From the NCBI GenBank assembly GCA_002751075.1, contig NAOQ01000502.1, positions 1,604 through 27,638 of the forward strand: a DNA stretch of 26,035 bases, read 5' to 3'. The stretch comes from Ichthyophonus hoferi (lineage: Eukaryota > Opisthokonta > Ichthyosporea > Ichthyophonida > Ichthyophonidae). Within the stretch, counting starts at the first letter, position 1; each line of letters begins with the position of its first letter. Under the pieces are notes generated by a model. That model saw only the letters and a list, made by a program, of their open reading frames with translations, searched no databases and had not been told where the DNA came from. Positions 10,221 to 21,950 of the stretch are shown here, piece by piece. The translations under genes and the position numbers were made by a program.

Positions 10221-10440
10221 AATATCAAATATTAGGGTGCCAAGTCATTATAACGGAAAACCATAGTCATTTTGGCATTCTAATTAAGCAAACAATCTGC
10301 CACGACCAACCATCTACCTATAACCGCAGTAATATGAAATATTAAGAAACCAAGTCACCATAACGGAAAACCGTAGCCATTTTGGTATTCTAATTAAGCA
10401 AATAATCTACTCCGCTCAACCATGCCTAAATACGCAGGCA
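10221..10440. repeat. Tandem duplication, two 110-base units
   Basis: Units 10221-10330 and 10331-10440 align along their whole length without visible gaps. Conserved words include CCAAGTCA, ATAACGGAAAACC and CATTTTGG followed by ATTCTAATTAAGCAAA. In the second unit ACGGAAAACCGT is a perfect four-base inverted repeat; the first has one mismatch. Not coding. Confidence 0.75.
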
Positions 10441-13400
10441 ATAGAAATAAACCTTTTCTAATTTATAGCGAGCCCCTAAATTAATGAAGGTTTATAAAAC
10501 GTTTGGTATTTTAGGTATCACGCGAGAAACAAATGGCAATATAAATAATAATAATAATATAATAACATGTCACTACTAGTACTATTATTTTAAAGTAAAG
10601 ATGGAGGTGCACGTGGCATATTGATTAAGATAGTGATCCTTAAAACAGGGTTTGTACTTCTTCAGTAAAAGATCTGAATGCCTTTGGTTGGATCATTACC
10701 AGATTAACGATATATAAGGGTTTTCCAAATCTTAACGACAGTCCCAAGCATTAACGATATTTTTTTCCTAGCTTTAGCGACATTAAAGTATGAAAACCTT
10801 TAAAAAATATATATTATTTTGAAAATCAGTTCATGAAAATTTCAATATTGTTTTGTTTTTTTTTAGTGATTTTCGACTTTCCTCGAAGATTTATTTAGTT
10901 TCTTAAAAATATTCTTTCTTATGGAAATAACATTCCCCTGAGCAGCGGCAATAATGAAGATTGAGCAGATGGTTTGATGGAGTAACTAAAGAAGACTGTA
11001 ATGGTTATTATATGAGAATGCTTGGATGCATACGTAGGTCTTTAATAAGGGAAACTATTCTTTAATAAATGTAATTCTATAAAAAACTACTAGTAGCTTT
11101 TTCATGAACAGATTTTTTAACAAAATTATTATCTTCATACATTAATGTCGATAAAGCTTGGAAACCCTGCATTTGGTCAGAAAATGAAATACAAAAAAAA
11201 TACCTTGTACACCGCTTTTGTTTTAGTTAACCTTTTTTTTTTTAAAAAAAAAAGAAATATTTGTAGCATAACTTTTTCTTAAGAAATTTTCTGTGCTTGC
11301 CACAACATTCCGTATAATTTACCACAAAATAGTTAGGTTTGGATTAGAAAGCCCTGGGTGATGGAATAAAACTGAACTGCCCGATCCGTCATTTTATACA
11401 ATTAAAAACCTATTGTGCAATGGTATTGGTAGACGACATAATATCCCTAAATTCGGCATATTAAGGTAATAGTATTGGTGTAAGGTCATTAATTCAAAAT
11501 AGCTATAGTAGGATAAGTCCATTTGAATCAAGCCTCATTCTGGAGTTACATGCTTTTAGTTTGCCACTATCAATCTGAACACCGATCAACATATAATTCC
11601 ATGCTAATTATATGATTGATATAATTAGATATAAACCACTATAGAACCTTGCCAGAGGGGATAAGAATGATCAAGGTATTATTGAATATCTTGCTGTTGC
11701 AGTGATACAATATTATTTTTTCATACATATAGCACATGAAAATCAAAGCCTGATAACCACATATAGTGACAAATACTTAGGATCATAGGTGGTTAGGTGA
11801 TTATGAGATTATGGCTATTCCGAGGTACTCGTGCACATATGGTTCACCAGATTTCGTATCTGGAAGGCACTAGGGTAATTAAAATAAACAATTTAAAGAA
11901 ATAAGACTCTTTGTAAACGCCAGGCTTACCTCAAAACAATATTAATATGTACCGAATAAGGGAAAATACAAAGTGGAACATAGCCCAATAGATAGTGTAA
12001 AGCCAAGGAAATCAATTTTCTTTCAATTTCTAGAATAAATCTATGTTCCCAAGAAAAACAGCAGGTTCAATCTAGGTTCCGGTTCCTTCATTTAAAATTG
12101 AGTGGATGAATTCCAAAGATCTGAGGTATTCTCATTGGTAAGTAGTTATTCATAGGGCGGAAAGTGAAGTGTGATCGTATTTCGGTCGCACTTTTGCCAT
12201 TTCTCTGGGACCTTCCAGCTTCCTTAATTATTTTTTTTAATAATTTTTAGAATTATTTTAAACCTAAATGTATATTAGCGTGCAAATAATATTAAAACCA
12301 GCAATGAGTCCAATGGTATTAATATTACTTTCAGTAGGTTTATGCAAGGGAGAATATTGCATCTATTTTTTATGTGTAATAACCCAATAAAACATCAAAG
12401 TATTCTTATTGAAGCAACTACTTAGATGGGGTTTCCTGGTTAGTGTATTATCATTTACAGCCAGATGAGCCAAGGTATGCCATCTCAATACCGTACATCC
12501 CAAACAAATATTTTTTCTTGCCATCAAGATGATACGGAAATGCATATAGTCAAGTTTCTAATCAAACACTATAGCATACTGTATTCATAGTGATAAGAAT
12601 TTACGATTCATGATTCTTTATAAATGCAACTATGTAAAAGTGATGCTTTTCCATACAATTGCAAGTGACGTTATTAGACTATTTTCTGGCTTATTTCTAC
12701 CCGTTATAACGCTAAACGATACATTAGGTAAGCAATACACGTCGCTTCTTTAGTACTTGTGTATATATACATATCTTGTGCTTTTTACATATTGCTGATT
12801 CTTGCATAACCTTTCCTTTACATAGAATTTTCGGGTTCTTCATCATTCTCTAATCCATCAATAAGACTAGAAGCAGAGCTTCCATCCATTTTATTACACG
12901 TACAGAAATAAACTGACATATACCATACAATCATTTTCCCACCATCTCATATTTAGTAAAGAGCTGGAACAGTGGGCCAGCTTGCACCAAATGTTCACTT
13001 TGATCTATAAATTTGTCCGAGTGTACAGGGAACAAATATTTTAAGTTTGTTTGAAATAAAAAACACTAGTAAGGTAGGGTGTGTATTGGTGTACGCTCCT
13101 TTCTACATTATTGTGCCACAGATATGTAAAGCGTAAGTTCGAATCTTCCAAAATTAATGTATCTCTTGGTTTCTTATTGGAATTTATTTCCTTAACGATT
13201 ATCTCATGACATCCATTTACATTTATTTACCTATTCTATTAATTACTCGTTATCAACCTATTCCTAAAATATTTTACTATTTATCGTTATCATGGGATAT
13301 CATGGGATGGAGATTCAAGAATTGATATTGTATGACATGCTGGAATTTTACTTTATTTTAAAATTAACTATGATTTTCACAAACTCATTATTTTAAATTA

Positions 13401-13636
13401 ACGAATAGTATCGTAGTATAATAGATCCAAATACCCGCATATGGGTTATCAGATTAATTTGAATATTTCCGTGCGATCGTTAAAACTTAGCATTTTTTTA
13501 CAACCCCAACGGTTTAAACGCTGAAACTTTAGTTTACATTTTCGGAATATTTATCTCGTCCTATAATTATTATAATTATTAGTGATAAGGCAAATATCAA
13601 TTTTAAAATATCACCCACTACAAAACCTACAACATT
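10441..13636. other. Long AT-rich region without a gene
   Basis: Neither strand shows a splice-consistent coding series. There are homopolymer runs (near 10850 and 11230), an AAT run at about 10542-10562 and a six-base hairpin, CCAGAT..ATCTGG, near 11848-11864. GTTCGAATC, a good Pol III B-box, lies near 13137-13145, with a possible D-arm upstream. The open frame at 12363-12545 (minus) has no recognisable content. Confidence 0.4.
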
Positions 13637-16600
13637 ATGGAGGAACAACCTACACTTCAACCACTGGAACCTCTACCTCTACCTCTACCTCTCCCCCTTC
13701 CTCTCTCTCTTCCAACCGAGCTTCCTTCCGAGATTTCTGAATTACAACACCATGAATTAGAAAATCACGAAGGAGAGAATGAAGCTCAGCACCAGGAAGA
13801 GGAGTCGCAACACCATCCCGGAGAAGAGGTTGAAGAACATCTAGGGGTAGAACACGAGGAAGAGAATGAAGGGGTTCACCAAGAGGTTATAGCCACAGAG
13901 GAGGAGGGGGCCGCAGGTCAAGTAGACTTTAAGGGGAAGGCCCCAAGAGGGAGGGCAGCGAGGTCGGTAGTATGGGTCCACTTCTCATTGGAACATGATC
14001 CGGTTAAGAATAAAAATATGGCTACCTGCCGATATTGTAATAAATCACAAGCTGCGAATGTGACTAGGTTGAGAGAGCACTTAGCTAAAGAGTGTTCCGA
14101 GACTCCCCCAGAGGTTAAAGAGGCGGTGCTGCAGGACCCTGCCCAGTATAACAAGAACCCCACCAGGAAGAATACCCTCAAGGTAAACTCTTTGTGTCAA
14201 TGTTGTTACACGTACAGATTTTGTTTCTTTCTGTCTCTCTTGGTTTTTATTTTTGGTTGAATGTTTTGTTGGCTCCATCATTGTGTTTTATTTTATTTTA
14301 TGTACCTCTGTAGTATATAGGGTGAAAAGAAATGACTGGTATGCCTTTAATTAACACTATATTAGCCATGGTATTCTACTATAACATAAAATCCTATAGC
14401 TAATATTCTGCCATGGCATACAATAATCTAGCCATTATACCAACATATCACACCCCTCCTCTCTCCCTCCCTCTATCTCTACCTCTCCCTTCTCCTTCTC
14501 TTCCTATTATACATGCCATCAGCTTTACTCTTTTTAAACACTATGTTATATTTAAAAGGATCACTATTTAGTCCCCCTTCTAATCGTATTCCTTCACAGT
14601 TTACACGCGCCAAGAAATCCGTAGCAGAGTTCTTCGGCAAGGTATGAACTCACAATAATTATTTACTCAATAATCAAAGTGATCTAATTCTAATAGTGAG
14701 ATTGAGGTCGCTTATTATCTGCTGGTATATATGTATATATGTATATGTTTATCTCTCTCTGCATCTTTGTACTCAACCAGTGTAGGCATTTGCATATCTG
14801 AGCACACTTTAAAATTTTATACTATTATAAATTTTAATTTAAGCCTATAATAATGTGCCAACTAGCTGTACATTTCTATGGGGTGCAATAAAAGCTGGTA
14901 GGGTATTTATCATTTATATCGTTCAATCACCATACAGGATGTCCCCATTCCCCCTCGTCCAGATGGTTTTAGATACAATGGAACTGCCCTCTCGCCTATC
15001 CAATTGGAAATGTTTCTAGATCCTGTGTGCCCCTATAGCCGGTATGTACTATATATGGAATAGAAGGTGGTGGTGTGGGTGGGTGGTTGCTATAGTTTTG
15101 CTTGAGATAGATTTATAGCACCAATCAACTGTCCCTTCCTTCTATCTCCATGGTTGCACTGCGTCTATAACTAGTCATGCTAATACTGCTAAAGTGTATG
15201 GCAGCACCGCCTCCTTAATCCAGGGAAATGGTCTCACCTCTATACAATCTATTGTTTGGTTGGCTCAGGGCCATGCCATGTGGTGAGAACCAATTGGATA
15301 GAAGTTATTGTCTTTTGTACAATCAAATACTGGAATATTATTTGATTAGATAGATCACCAATCATCTTTCAACTATATTTGAAGGACTTATATAACTGGT
15401 AGCATATCTTCATGCCTGATTGGTGCGTGATGTGCGGTGACAAACCAATTGACTAAAGACTGGCCGCGTGTGGGCTATATATACATTCATACCGTATAAT
15501 ATCATACACTCCCTAGCATGTCAGTCAGAGGTAGCCCTCCTCTACCATATAAGAGATAGCAACATAGATATAGATTAGGACTAAAGTGGGTAGGGAACGA
15601 GTAAGCAGCATTCACCGTTTATCTGGTGTAGGGTGGAGGACATTGTCAGTCGGGAATTGTCCCTGTTAGGCCCACTGTTGCTGTTCATATTTTTATAATT
15701 GTGTGCACCGTCAGTCCAATCATATACTGTTGCATTTTCTTATTCAACTCATTGACAACTTCTTATCAGGGTAGACTGGTGTCCTCATTTATAATTATAA
15801 CCTTTATATTTGTGTGCAGGAGGTGTATTGATGTAAATATATCTCCACATCTAGCGGCATATATATATGTATACAAAGATAAAGCGAGCTAGACCTATGA
15901 TTTTAGAGATGAGAGTGTTTGTGACATTGGAGAAAAGGATGTACGCATGCATCTACTAGAGAGTTAGATACCCAAAGGGGTTATTGACTATGATGGACCG
16001 GTGTACATATATGTATCGGTTTAATATAGATACATATATTCACATGCGTGACTTGTACTGAATGGAATTGTTTGATATAGACTTGGTATTTATATTTTCT
16101 ATGGTATGTCTCACTATTCCTCTGTGATTGGATTGTTGTCAGTTTTTCATCCTTGACCCTGCCTGGCTTACAGAACCAATCTACGAGCTCCATTCCAACC
16201 ACTGTATATCCGACCTTTATTGGCCATATATCTATCTATAACTACATGCTTATATATTATCAAAGTGTACATTTACGAAAAGAAACTTTCCAATATAATG
16301 GTAATTTCCTCTACATAAAGCCCCCCTATACTGATTGTGACTCCCCAACCTACTTATAGGAGTGGTTGGAATAGTATCAAGGAAGTGGCTCACCATTACC
16401 GTGATAGAGTGTCGCTCTTGGTTCACGTCTTTCCTCTTCCCTACCACTTCAACTCATTCATTACTTGCCAGGTATGTTTTGCTGTGTGTTGCTATCACGC
16501 TTTTCCGCTCCCTTCCCTCTTTCCACCCATCCACCGCCATCTCGCATCTTTTGGAGTATAAACTTTAACCTTCTTCTTCTTCCTTTCTCTCCCCTAACTC

Positions 16601-18442
16601 TTTTGCATTTCTTTTCTCATGACTCTGTCTACCATGTCTGAGTATGTGGATTATGACGAGGTAAGGGAGAGGGGATCGTATGTCTGATTGGGTGTGGAAA
16701 ACTAGACCAACGTATGAGAGAACCCAGTCAAAAGACAAATATTTTACACCTTTTACACCTTATGGCTTTCTTAAATGGGCTCAGTTAGTATTATTATTAT
16801 TATTATTGTTATTATTATTATTTGGCATCGTACCTGACCTCCCATATCCTTGCCATAACCCACCGTTGCTCCCGTTTATCCTCTTCTACTGATCACCAAT
16901 GCCATCAGACATCCGAATCCTGATCGTTACCATAGTAACAGCGTTATTCACCAGTGAATGAGGTGTGTATATTCACCATACTTGTATGCAGGTGGGAACA
17001 GCTCTCGGAAAAGCTAACCACAAGGCGTTCTTTGTCTGGTTGGAGCAAGTATTTGCGTATCAGGAAGAAATATCCAATGAAAAGACAGAGAATCTCACAC
17101 CTGAGGAAATAGCGACTATGATGGTTGGCTTTGGGGAGGAGGTACTTGATATATATCTTTTATTGAACCACTCATTGTATGCATTGCTTTTCCATGGGAT
17201 ATGTCTGTTGTTATCCTGCCATTTTTTCCCCCTCCCTCTCCCTCTCCCTCTCCCTCTTCTGCCTATCTCCATATGTACACTTTTTACTCGTGCTTCTCCT
17301 ACAGACCTTACTACTCCTGCTCTCATGCACTCCTACCCTTTCCCTGTGACTACATGTGTGTTCTCCTCGCTTAGAATTAAGTAAAGCTCTATCCTGAGGA
17401 CGTATTGTACCCTATCTAATGTTTAATTATAGGAACCTATATCATATTATGGTTGGGTAGTTGCTTCTATGGATAGATAGATCTATTGACTATTCTACCT
17501 ATGGGCAGGCCGGGTTTACAGAACAGCTAATAAGAACAGGTCTAGCTGATCCTGCTGCTGATCATGCGACAAGAATATCATGGAAATATGCCTGCACTCG
17601 TAGGCACCCCGATATATAGCGACCATCATAACACCAGACTATAGTACTATTATACTATAATACTATTATACTATCATACTATCATGCCCTATCACGCGCT
17701 TTCTTGTCTCCATTTCTCATTGCACCATTCGCATTCTTTTTTCTTCCTTTCCCTCTTCCGCCTCCTTCGTGTACTAATAGAGATGAAACCTCTGTAAATA
17801 TCGCGCACGCACTACTTTGCTTTCAGGTTATAACAACCCAGCTATATTCTTTAAAAGGTCAACATACAACATACCCTTCTTATGTACTCACTGCCCCATG
17901 ATATATGACCAATGATAATACTTAATTTTATAAAGACAAAAAAGCAAGTAATACATTGAATGCTGTATAGCACTGACTTGTGACAAAAGAATAAACAAAA
18001 AAATAAATTGACACAGAGACAAAGAGAAACAGGGCAGTAAGGACACTACCTAACCATATACTCCCCCTCTGTTGCCTACCTCTGTAGGTGGTGTTAGCGG
18101 TACCCCGATGTTCTTGGTCAATGGTGTGATGATCAGTGGTTGCGCCACCTGGGACCTTAAGCGATGGAAACAGGTATAGGTATAAGTGTAGATATAGATA
18201 TAGGTATAGGTATAGGTTGGTGTAGGTATTGGTATGGGTATTATAGTATAGGTATTATAGTTATAGGTATACATATACGTATACATATACGTATAAGTGC
18301 AAGGGAGGCATAGGTATTGCTGGATGGTGAGTGCAGCCTACTAATAACTATCCATACCATACGCCATATACCATACACTATATACTATACATTGCACTAT
18401 ACACCGTATACTCTACAGCTACTAGATCCCCTGATCTTCTAA
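13637..18442 (+). CDS. BED zinc finger fused to DsbA/thioredoxin-fold domain, eight exons
   Basis: Exons: 13637-14182, 14600-14641, 14938-15041, 16360-16471, 16992-17141, 17509-17599, 18088-18173, 18419-18442 (1,155 bases, 384 residues). All introns are GT..AG and phase is kept. Residues 10-26 are a Leu-Pro repeat, about 35-95 are Glu/His-rich, and 103-107 (PRGRA) resemble an AT-hook. Residues 112-153 are a BED finger (W113, H115-F116, C131, C134, H148, C153), usually DNA-binding and common in hAT transposases. Exon 2 (183-196) holds SVAEFFGK, PIP-box-like but lacking the leading Gln. From about 197 the protein matches the thioredoxin-fold family of plants and fungi: FLDPVCPYS (Cys227, Ser230), HVFPLPYHFNSF and GVSGTPMFLVNG with cis-Pro355, ending WKQLLDPLIF. 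The site is CxxS, so not a classical dithiol. Exons 3-8 are strongly supported; linking exons 1-2 to them rests on phase and lack of another start. Alternative: two genes. Confidence 0.72.
13671..13716 (+). repeat. CCTCTA/CCTCTC repeat coding a Leu-Pro tract
   Basis: A hexamer repeat inside exon 1 of the fusion gene encodes alternating Leu and Pro (residues 12-23, then SLP). Such coding microsatellites vary in length between strains. The same CT-rich type of repeat occurs in two introns of this gene (about 14455-14508 and 17228-17259). Confidence 0.7.
16789..16822. repeat. (TTA)n microsatellite in intron 4
   Basis: About eleven TTA/TTG units within the intron 16472-16991 of the fusion gene. 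Confidence 0.75.
17228..17259. repeat. (CCCTCT)n microsatellite in intron 5
   Basis: About five CCCTCT units within the intron 17142-17508. Confidence 0.75.
17641..17684. repeat. TACTATTA/TACTATCA tandem repeat in intron 6
   Basis: Short imperfect tandem repeat of TACTATTATACTATA-type words. It resembles the palindrome at 3-30. Confidence 0.55.
18174..18292 (+). repeat. GTATAG-type repeat beginning at the intron 7 donor
   Basis: The intron begins GTATAGGTATAAGTGTAG and continues with many GTATAG/ATATAG/GTATTATAG units to about 18275, then GTATACATATAC units. The first unit of the repeat is also the splice donor, so the array offers a run of donor-like GTATAG words just downstream of exon 7. 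Confidence 0.65.
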
Positions 18443-19554
18443 CTCCCTAGCTCTATGTGAATGTTGACTGCCCTACAGGAGGACAGCAAGTATCCTATTG
18501 CCTTTATCATTTAGTTGTATTACCACAATAGCACTTTGGTGGTATTTTTTATTATTATCTTACCTTCTGCCGTGCCCCCTCGGCCCCTCCCCCGACCTCT
18601 TCCCAGCTACTGTCTACTGATAACATGACAGGGTTCTATAGTATATATATATATATACCTGCAGTTATAAATAATTTCTCCACCAGGCCCATACTCCAGT
18701 CTGGTCTAATGACGAAATATGTATTATGACACCGTCTTTAGAAGCGCAATGATTAGCCTGTACACAGAGTATAGTAGTGACTTACTAGATGTGGTTTTAT
18801 ACTCTGAACACTTTGGGTGTTGGACCATTTTTTTAAATTGGCTTTGGTGGTATATAGTGTTGCATATAATTGGAATTATATCAAAAAAAAATCCTGATAT
18901 CCTATTATTAATTAATAAATCAAAACCACTATTACAAGATTACACAACCTAGTTCTAAGATGCTAATTTATTTATTTATTTTGTGAGAATTTTTAATAAC
19001 AGCCTCCCTGGGAGCCATTTATCTTGGAATTAAAAACTTGTTAAATGTGTGTATTATAGGTATTTTGAAAATGTATATAATATATTGCCACAAATAATAA
19101 ATTTCTGTTAGTGATATCACGTTTTTGGCAAATGTGATTCATTAGTATTATAGAAGGAAATGTGCTATGTTTGATTTTTTTGAGTGAGTTTTGAAGTTCA
19201 GGAACTTATTTTCCTTGTATTGTTTAGGCACTATGTGGTAGTAGAAGGTCTAGTATAACAAAGATGATTTATACTCTAATTACGGTGTACTGGTAAAGAG
19301 GCCTTGAAGGCTTAAAATTTAATAAAAATGTTTTTTATTTTTTTATTTTTTATTACAGCTTATTCTTTCATGATACTGGACCGCGCCTGGGTAAACATTA
19401 ATACGGGTGCATCAATAATCAGTCTTATTTTAGTTAATAGTTAATCAAATACCGTTCTATAATAAGCAGATCGATTTTTATCAATACATAAGCGCTACAT
19501 GAACACGTTTACATCACTGCGGAAATAAGCTAATTCGCCATCTAAAAAGGGGCA
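18443..19554. other. 3' region of the fusion gene and spacer
   Basis: A stretch with an acceptor-like TTTCTCCACCAG near 18678-18689, followed by 21 open codons (AHTPVWSNDE..), could be an unused or alternative last exon. The open frame at 18719-18952 has no recognisable content. The rest is AT-rich with no feature I can name. Confidence 0.3.
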
Positions 19555-20400
19555 CAATAGTATTTATCCGAATCTGTATCAGTTCTATTGACTTGTACAC
19601 TGCCGTCGGGATTTCCAATAGCATAACTGGTAATGGTTGGAATATTATTATGTACTCATATGTGAAATATACTTCATACCATCAGGCTAACAGTTAGTTT
19701 TAATTTGTATTTAATTATAACAAGGTGCAGAATTATGCATGCAAGTTTTTCAAGTAATATTAACTTGATTAGATAGTCTCCTGATACAATGTATGGATAG
19801 ATATTTTTGGGGTGAACTATCAGGTATCTGATGTTAAAAATAATTCCATAAAATTAAACTACTTATAAGTAATATTTTAATATTATGGTTTTATTTGTTA
19901 GGCTAGCATCCAATAATTTTGATATTGTCGGGAATGTTTTCATATATTTCTGATATGGCTATCGAAATTGTGCCCGACACCGACTCAATGTCAATGGAGT
20001 ATGATTCCTCTAAGCATGACGTCAAGAATATTTTTTTAGACGGAGGAGGGTGGCGGATTGATGCTTTCTGCTTGGTCGGGACATCCTGATGCGTTGGAGC
20101 TCCACTGGCATGGTATCACGGGAGTTGGAAGATACTGATACTAACACTTGGGATTCTTGCCCACTCATAGTCCAAAGGGTGGCTTTAGGAGTAAAGGGTA
20201 AAAGCTCCTTAGATCTCTTCCTGGTTGCACTTTTTTTTGGATTTTATAGCAAAAAATGAAGCAGTACCCAATACACTAGTAAAGTATGAAAGATTTATTC
20301 ATTAATTTCCGATCTTTGGTAATAGACTGAGTTGGTGCTATATGATTCCCCGTCAGTCTACTGACCTGTCAGTATACTTTATAATCGTAACTAAGATAGT
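19555..20400 (-). repeat. Dispersed repeat, copy B (unidentified, decayed)
   Basis: The region is similar to copy A at 1900-3200, in the same orientation. About 19557-19632 matches 1915-1990 over some 75 bases. On the minus strand about 20225-19920 carries a coding-like stretch that is first basic (KELLPFTPK) and then acidic (SIDIESVS, EIYENIP). A non-coding segment at about 20290-20375 with a TACTGAC/GTCAGTA hairpin matches about 3045-3140. It lacks the internal inverted copy found in A. Broken and old; family unknown. Confidence 0.5.
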
Positions 20401-21189
20401 TAAGGATTTAAATTTAACCGCATTTCCTTTTTGTAAAGAGATGCTCTTATGTAGCCACCACTCACACTACCTCTTTCACTCGGACTTATCCTCTACGCCA
20501 TAGTATGTTTAATTTTTAACGTAATACCTAGTGAAAAGTAAATAGTGAATTTATGGTGAAACCCCACAGTTGAGCCGCAGACCAATCAGTATATTAATAT
20601 AATTCTACCGCCGTAAACTTTATCGGATAAAAATATCTATTTATAAGTATTGTACTACTAATTGTCTACTGGGCCTCCACTCCAAACAATTAAAGCTGAA
20701 TAAAATTAACCAATAGCATAGCGCAGTGCAGGGTTAGTTACTCAGTAATTCACACACGTCATAGATAAGAATAAACAAATTCAATTACTAGCAAAATATA
20801 ACAGCAGATCTTGAATCAATCCAGTTCTTTGCTAGATTACTATATCAATCTCTATATATTTTCCTGGTTTTTTTATATTTCAGAATATTTCGTCACTGAG
20901 AATATTATTTCTTTTTAATAGGTTATTATTATTATTATATAGAAAATATAAAGAAAACAAAAGAAGTACAATATTGAGTAAAATAAACGATAATGTTTAT
21001 ATGTATGTTAACGAAACATGATGAGTGCTTAGTTTGTCTAAATGGCAATAATTATGATACTAAATAATAGTATGTTTTGCTGGGCTAACAGTAGTGATAA
21101 TTGAACCGTTTTGTCTTCGAGGCTCAGTTGTAGTGGTAAAGGTTCTATAGAAGGCACATATACTGACTCTCTAGGTAACTGGCTGTAGT
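20401..21189. other. AT-rich region before the copia relic
   Basis: No gene seen. Faint copia-like coding may begin near 21010, but I could not support it. A run of ATTATT lies at 20922-20940. Confidence 0.3.
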
Positions 21190-21835
21190 AATTATACCTC
21201 TGTTCTCACTCAGACGGAATCGATGTTTTGATTTGTGGTTTCCATGCTGTGTCAATATATGGCAAAACCTAACATGAGGCATCATGAAATGCTAATGCAC
21301 CTCCTACACTACCTAAACACCTATTCACAGGACTCCATCTTCTACAGCCCCGGATCAATTGACATAACAGCCTACTCTGATGCGGATTTCATGATTAAGC
21401 ACTATGGGGATGGAAAGTCAACCTGTGGATTTATCATCTTCATGGCCGGTGTTTTAGTAGATTGGAGTGCAAAAAAGCAAACTATTGTAGCACTATCAAG
21501 CTGCAAATCAGAGTATGTGGCAATGTATGCATGTCGCCAGAAAGTGGCATACATTACCCAAAACCTAAACGGTCTAGGATTCGATACTGGAAGGGTGCTA
21601 TTTTTTAGAGACAACGCCTCAACCGTGCGCCTAACTTTCTGAAAATGCGTCCTCAAAAATACAAGGCACATTGTTGTGCGATACCACTATATGAGAGAGG
21701 CTGTATCAAATAATGAGATCACGGTGGGAAGGGTATCTACTAGGAACCAAGCTACAGACTGCCTCACCAAATGCCAAGGACCTCGTCGTTTTCAACTGGC
21801 CAAGAACTTTCTTCAACTCAACTCAATGCTTTAGA
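21190..21835 (+). mobile_element. Ty1/copia retrotransposon relic, end of pol (RNase H)
   Basis: The region encodes the C-terminal part of a copia-type Pol: the end of reverse transcriptase (VSMLCQYMAKP, HHEMLMHLLHYLN) and RNase H (ITAYSDADF, STCGFIIF, KKQTIVALSSCKSEYVAM, DNAST, then RYHYMREAV and QATDCLTK). Gag, protease, integrase and most of the reverse transcriptase are not seen here, so the copy is 5'-truncated and broken. No second LTR was recognised in the window. Confidence 0.85.
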
Positions 21836-21931
21836 ACAGAAATTCTGGGAATCTCCGGGGTACTAGTGGAACAGTGGTTACTGTAATAAAGATTCCTCTT
21901 GAAAAAATCGCTAATGCAAACATTCGCGATT

Positions 21932-21950
21932 GGGGGAGTGCTAGAAACCA
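21932..21950 (+). mobile_element. Polypurine tract and start of the copia 3' LTR
   Basis: GGGGGAG followed directly by TGCTAGAAAC is the usual junction of a copia polypurine tract and its 3' LTR, which begins with TG. It lies about 100 bases beyond the end of the RNase H coding relic, as expected. The LTR's far end is not visible because no partner LTR is present to compare; it may extend a few hundred bases and would include the open frame to 22237. Confidence 0.55.

Noticed and set aside
13066-13150. tRNA-like stretch: GTGT..ACGC D-arm and GTTCGAATC B-box
   Set aside because: The B-box is perfect, but the ends do not pair as an acceptor stem and the anticodon arm cannot be drawn properly. 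It may be a tRNA-derived SINE head or chance.
16337-16568. Open frames in all three plus frames around exon 4 of the fusion gene
   Set aside because: Only the frame that joins exon 3 with phase two matches the thioredoxin-fold family (PLPYHFNSF); the others are shadows.
16620-16662. Possible extra exon with MSEYVDYDE followed by GTAAGG
   Set aside because: The protein aligns continuously with its family from exon 4 straight to exon 5, and no suitable acceptor precedes this stretch.
18050-18286. Minus-strand open frame of Tyr/Thr/Ile repeats
   Set aside because: It is the translation of the GTATAG microsatellite in intron 7.
18453-18520. Alternative last exon of the fusion gene beginning LYVNVDCP
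   Set aside because: The acceptor at 18418 gives LLDPLIF, which matches the usual C-terminus of the family.
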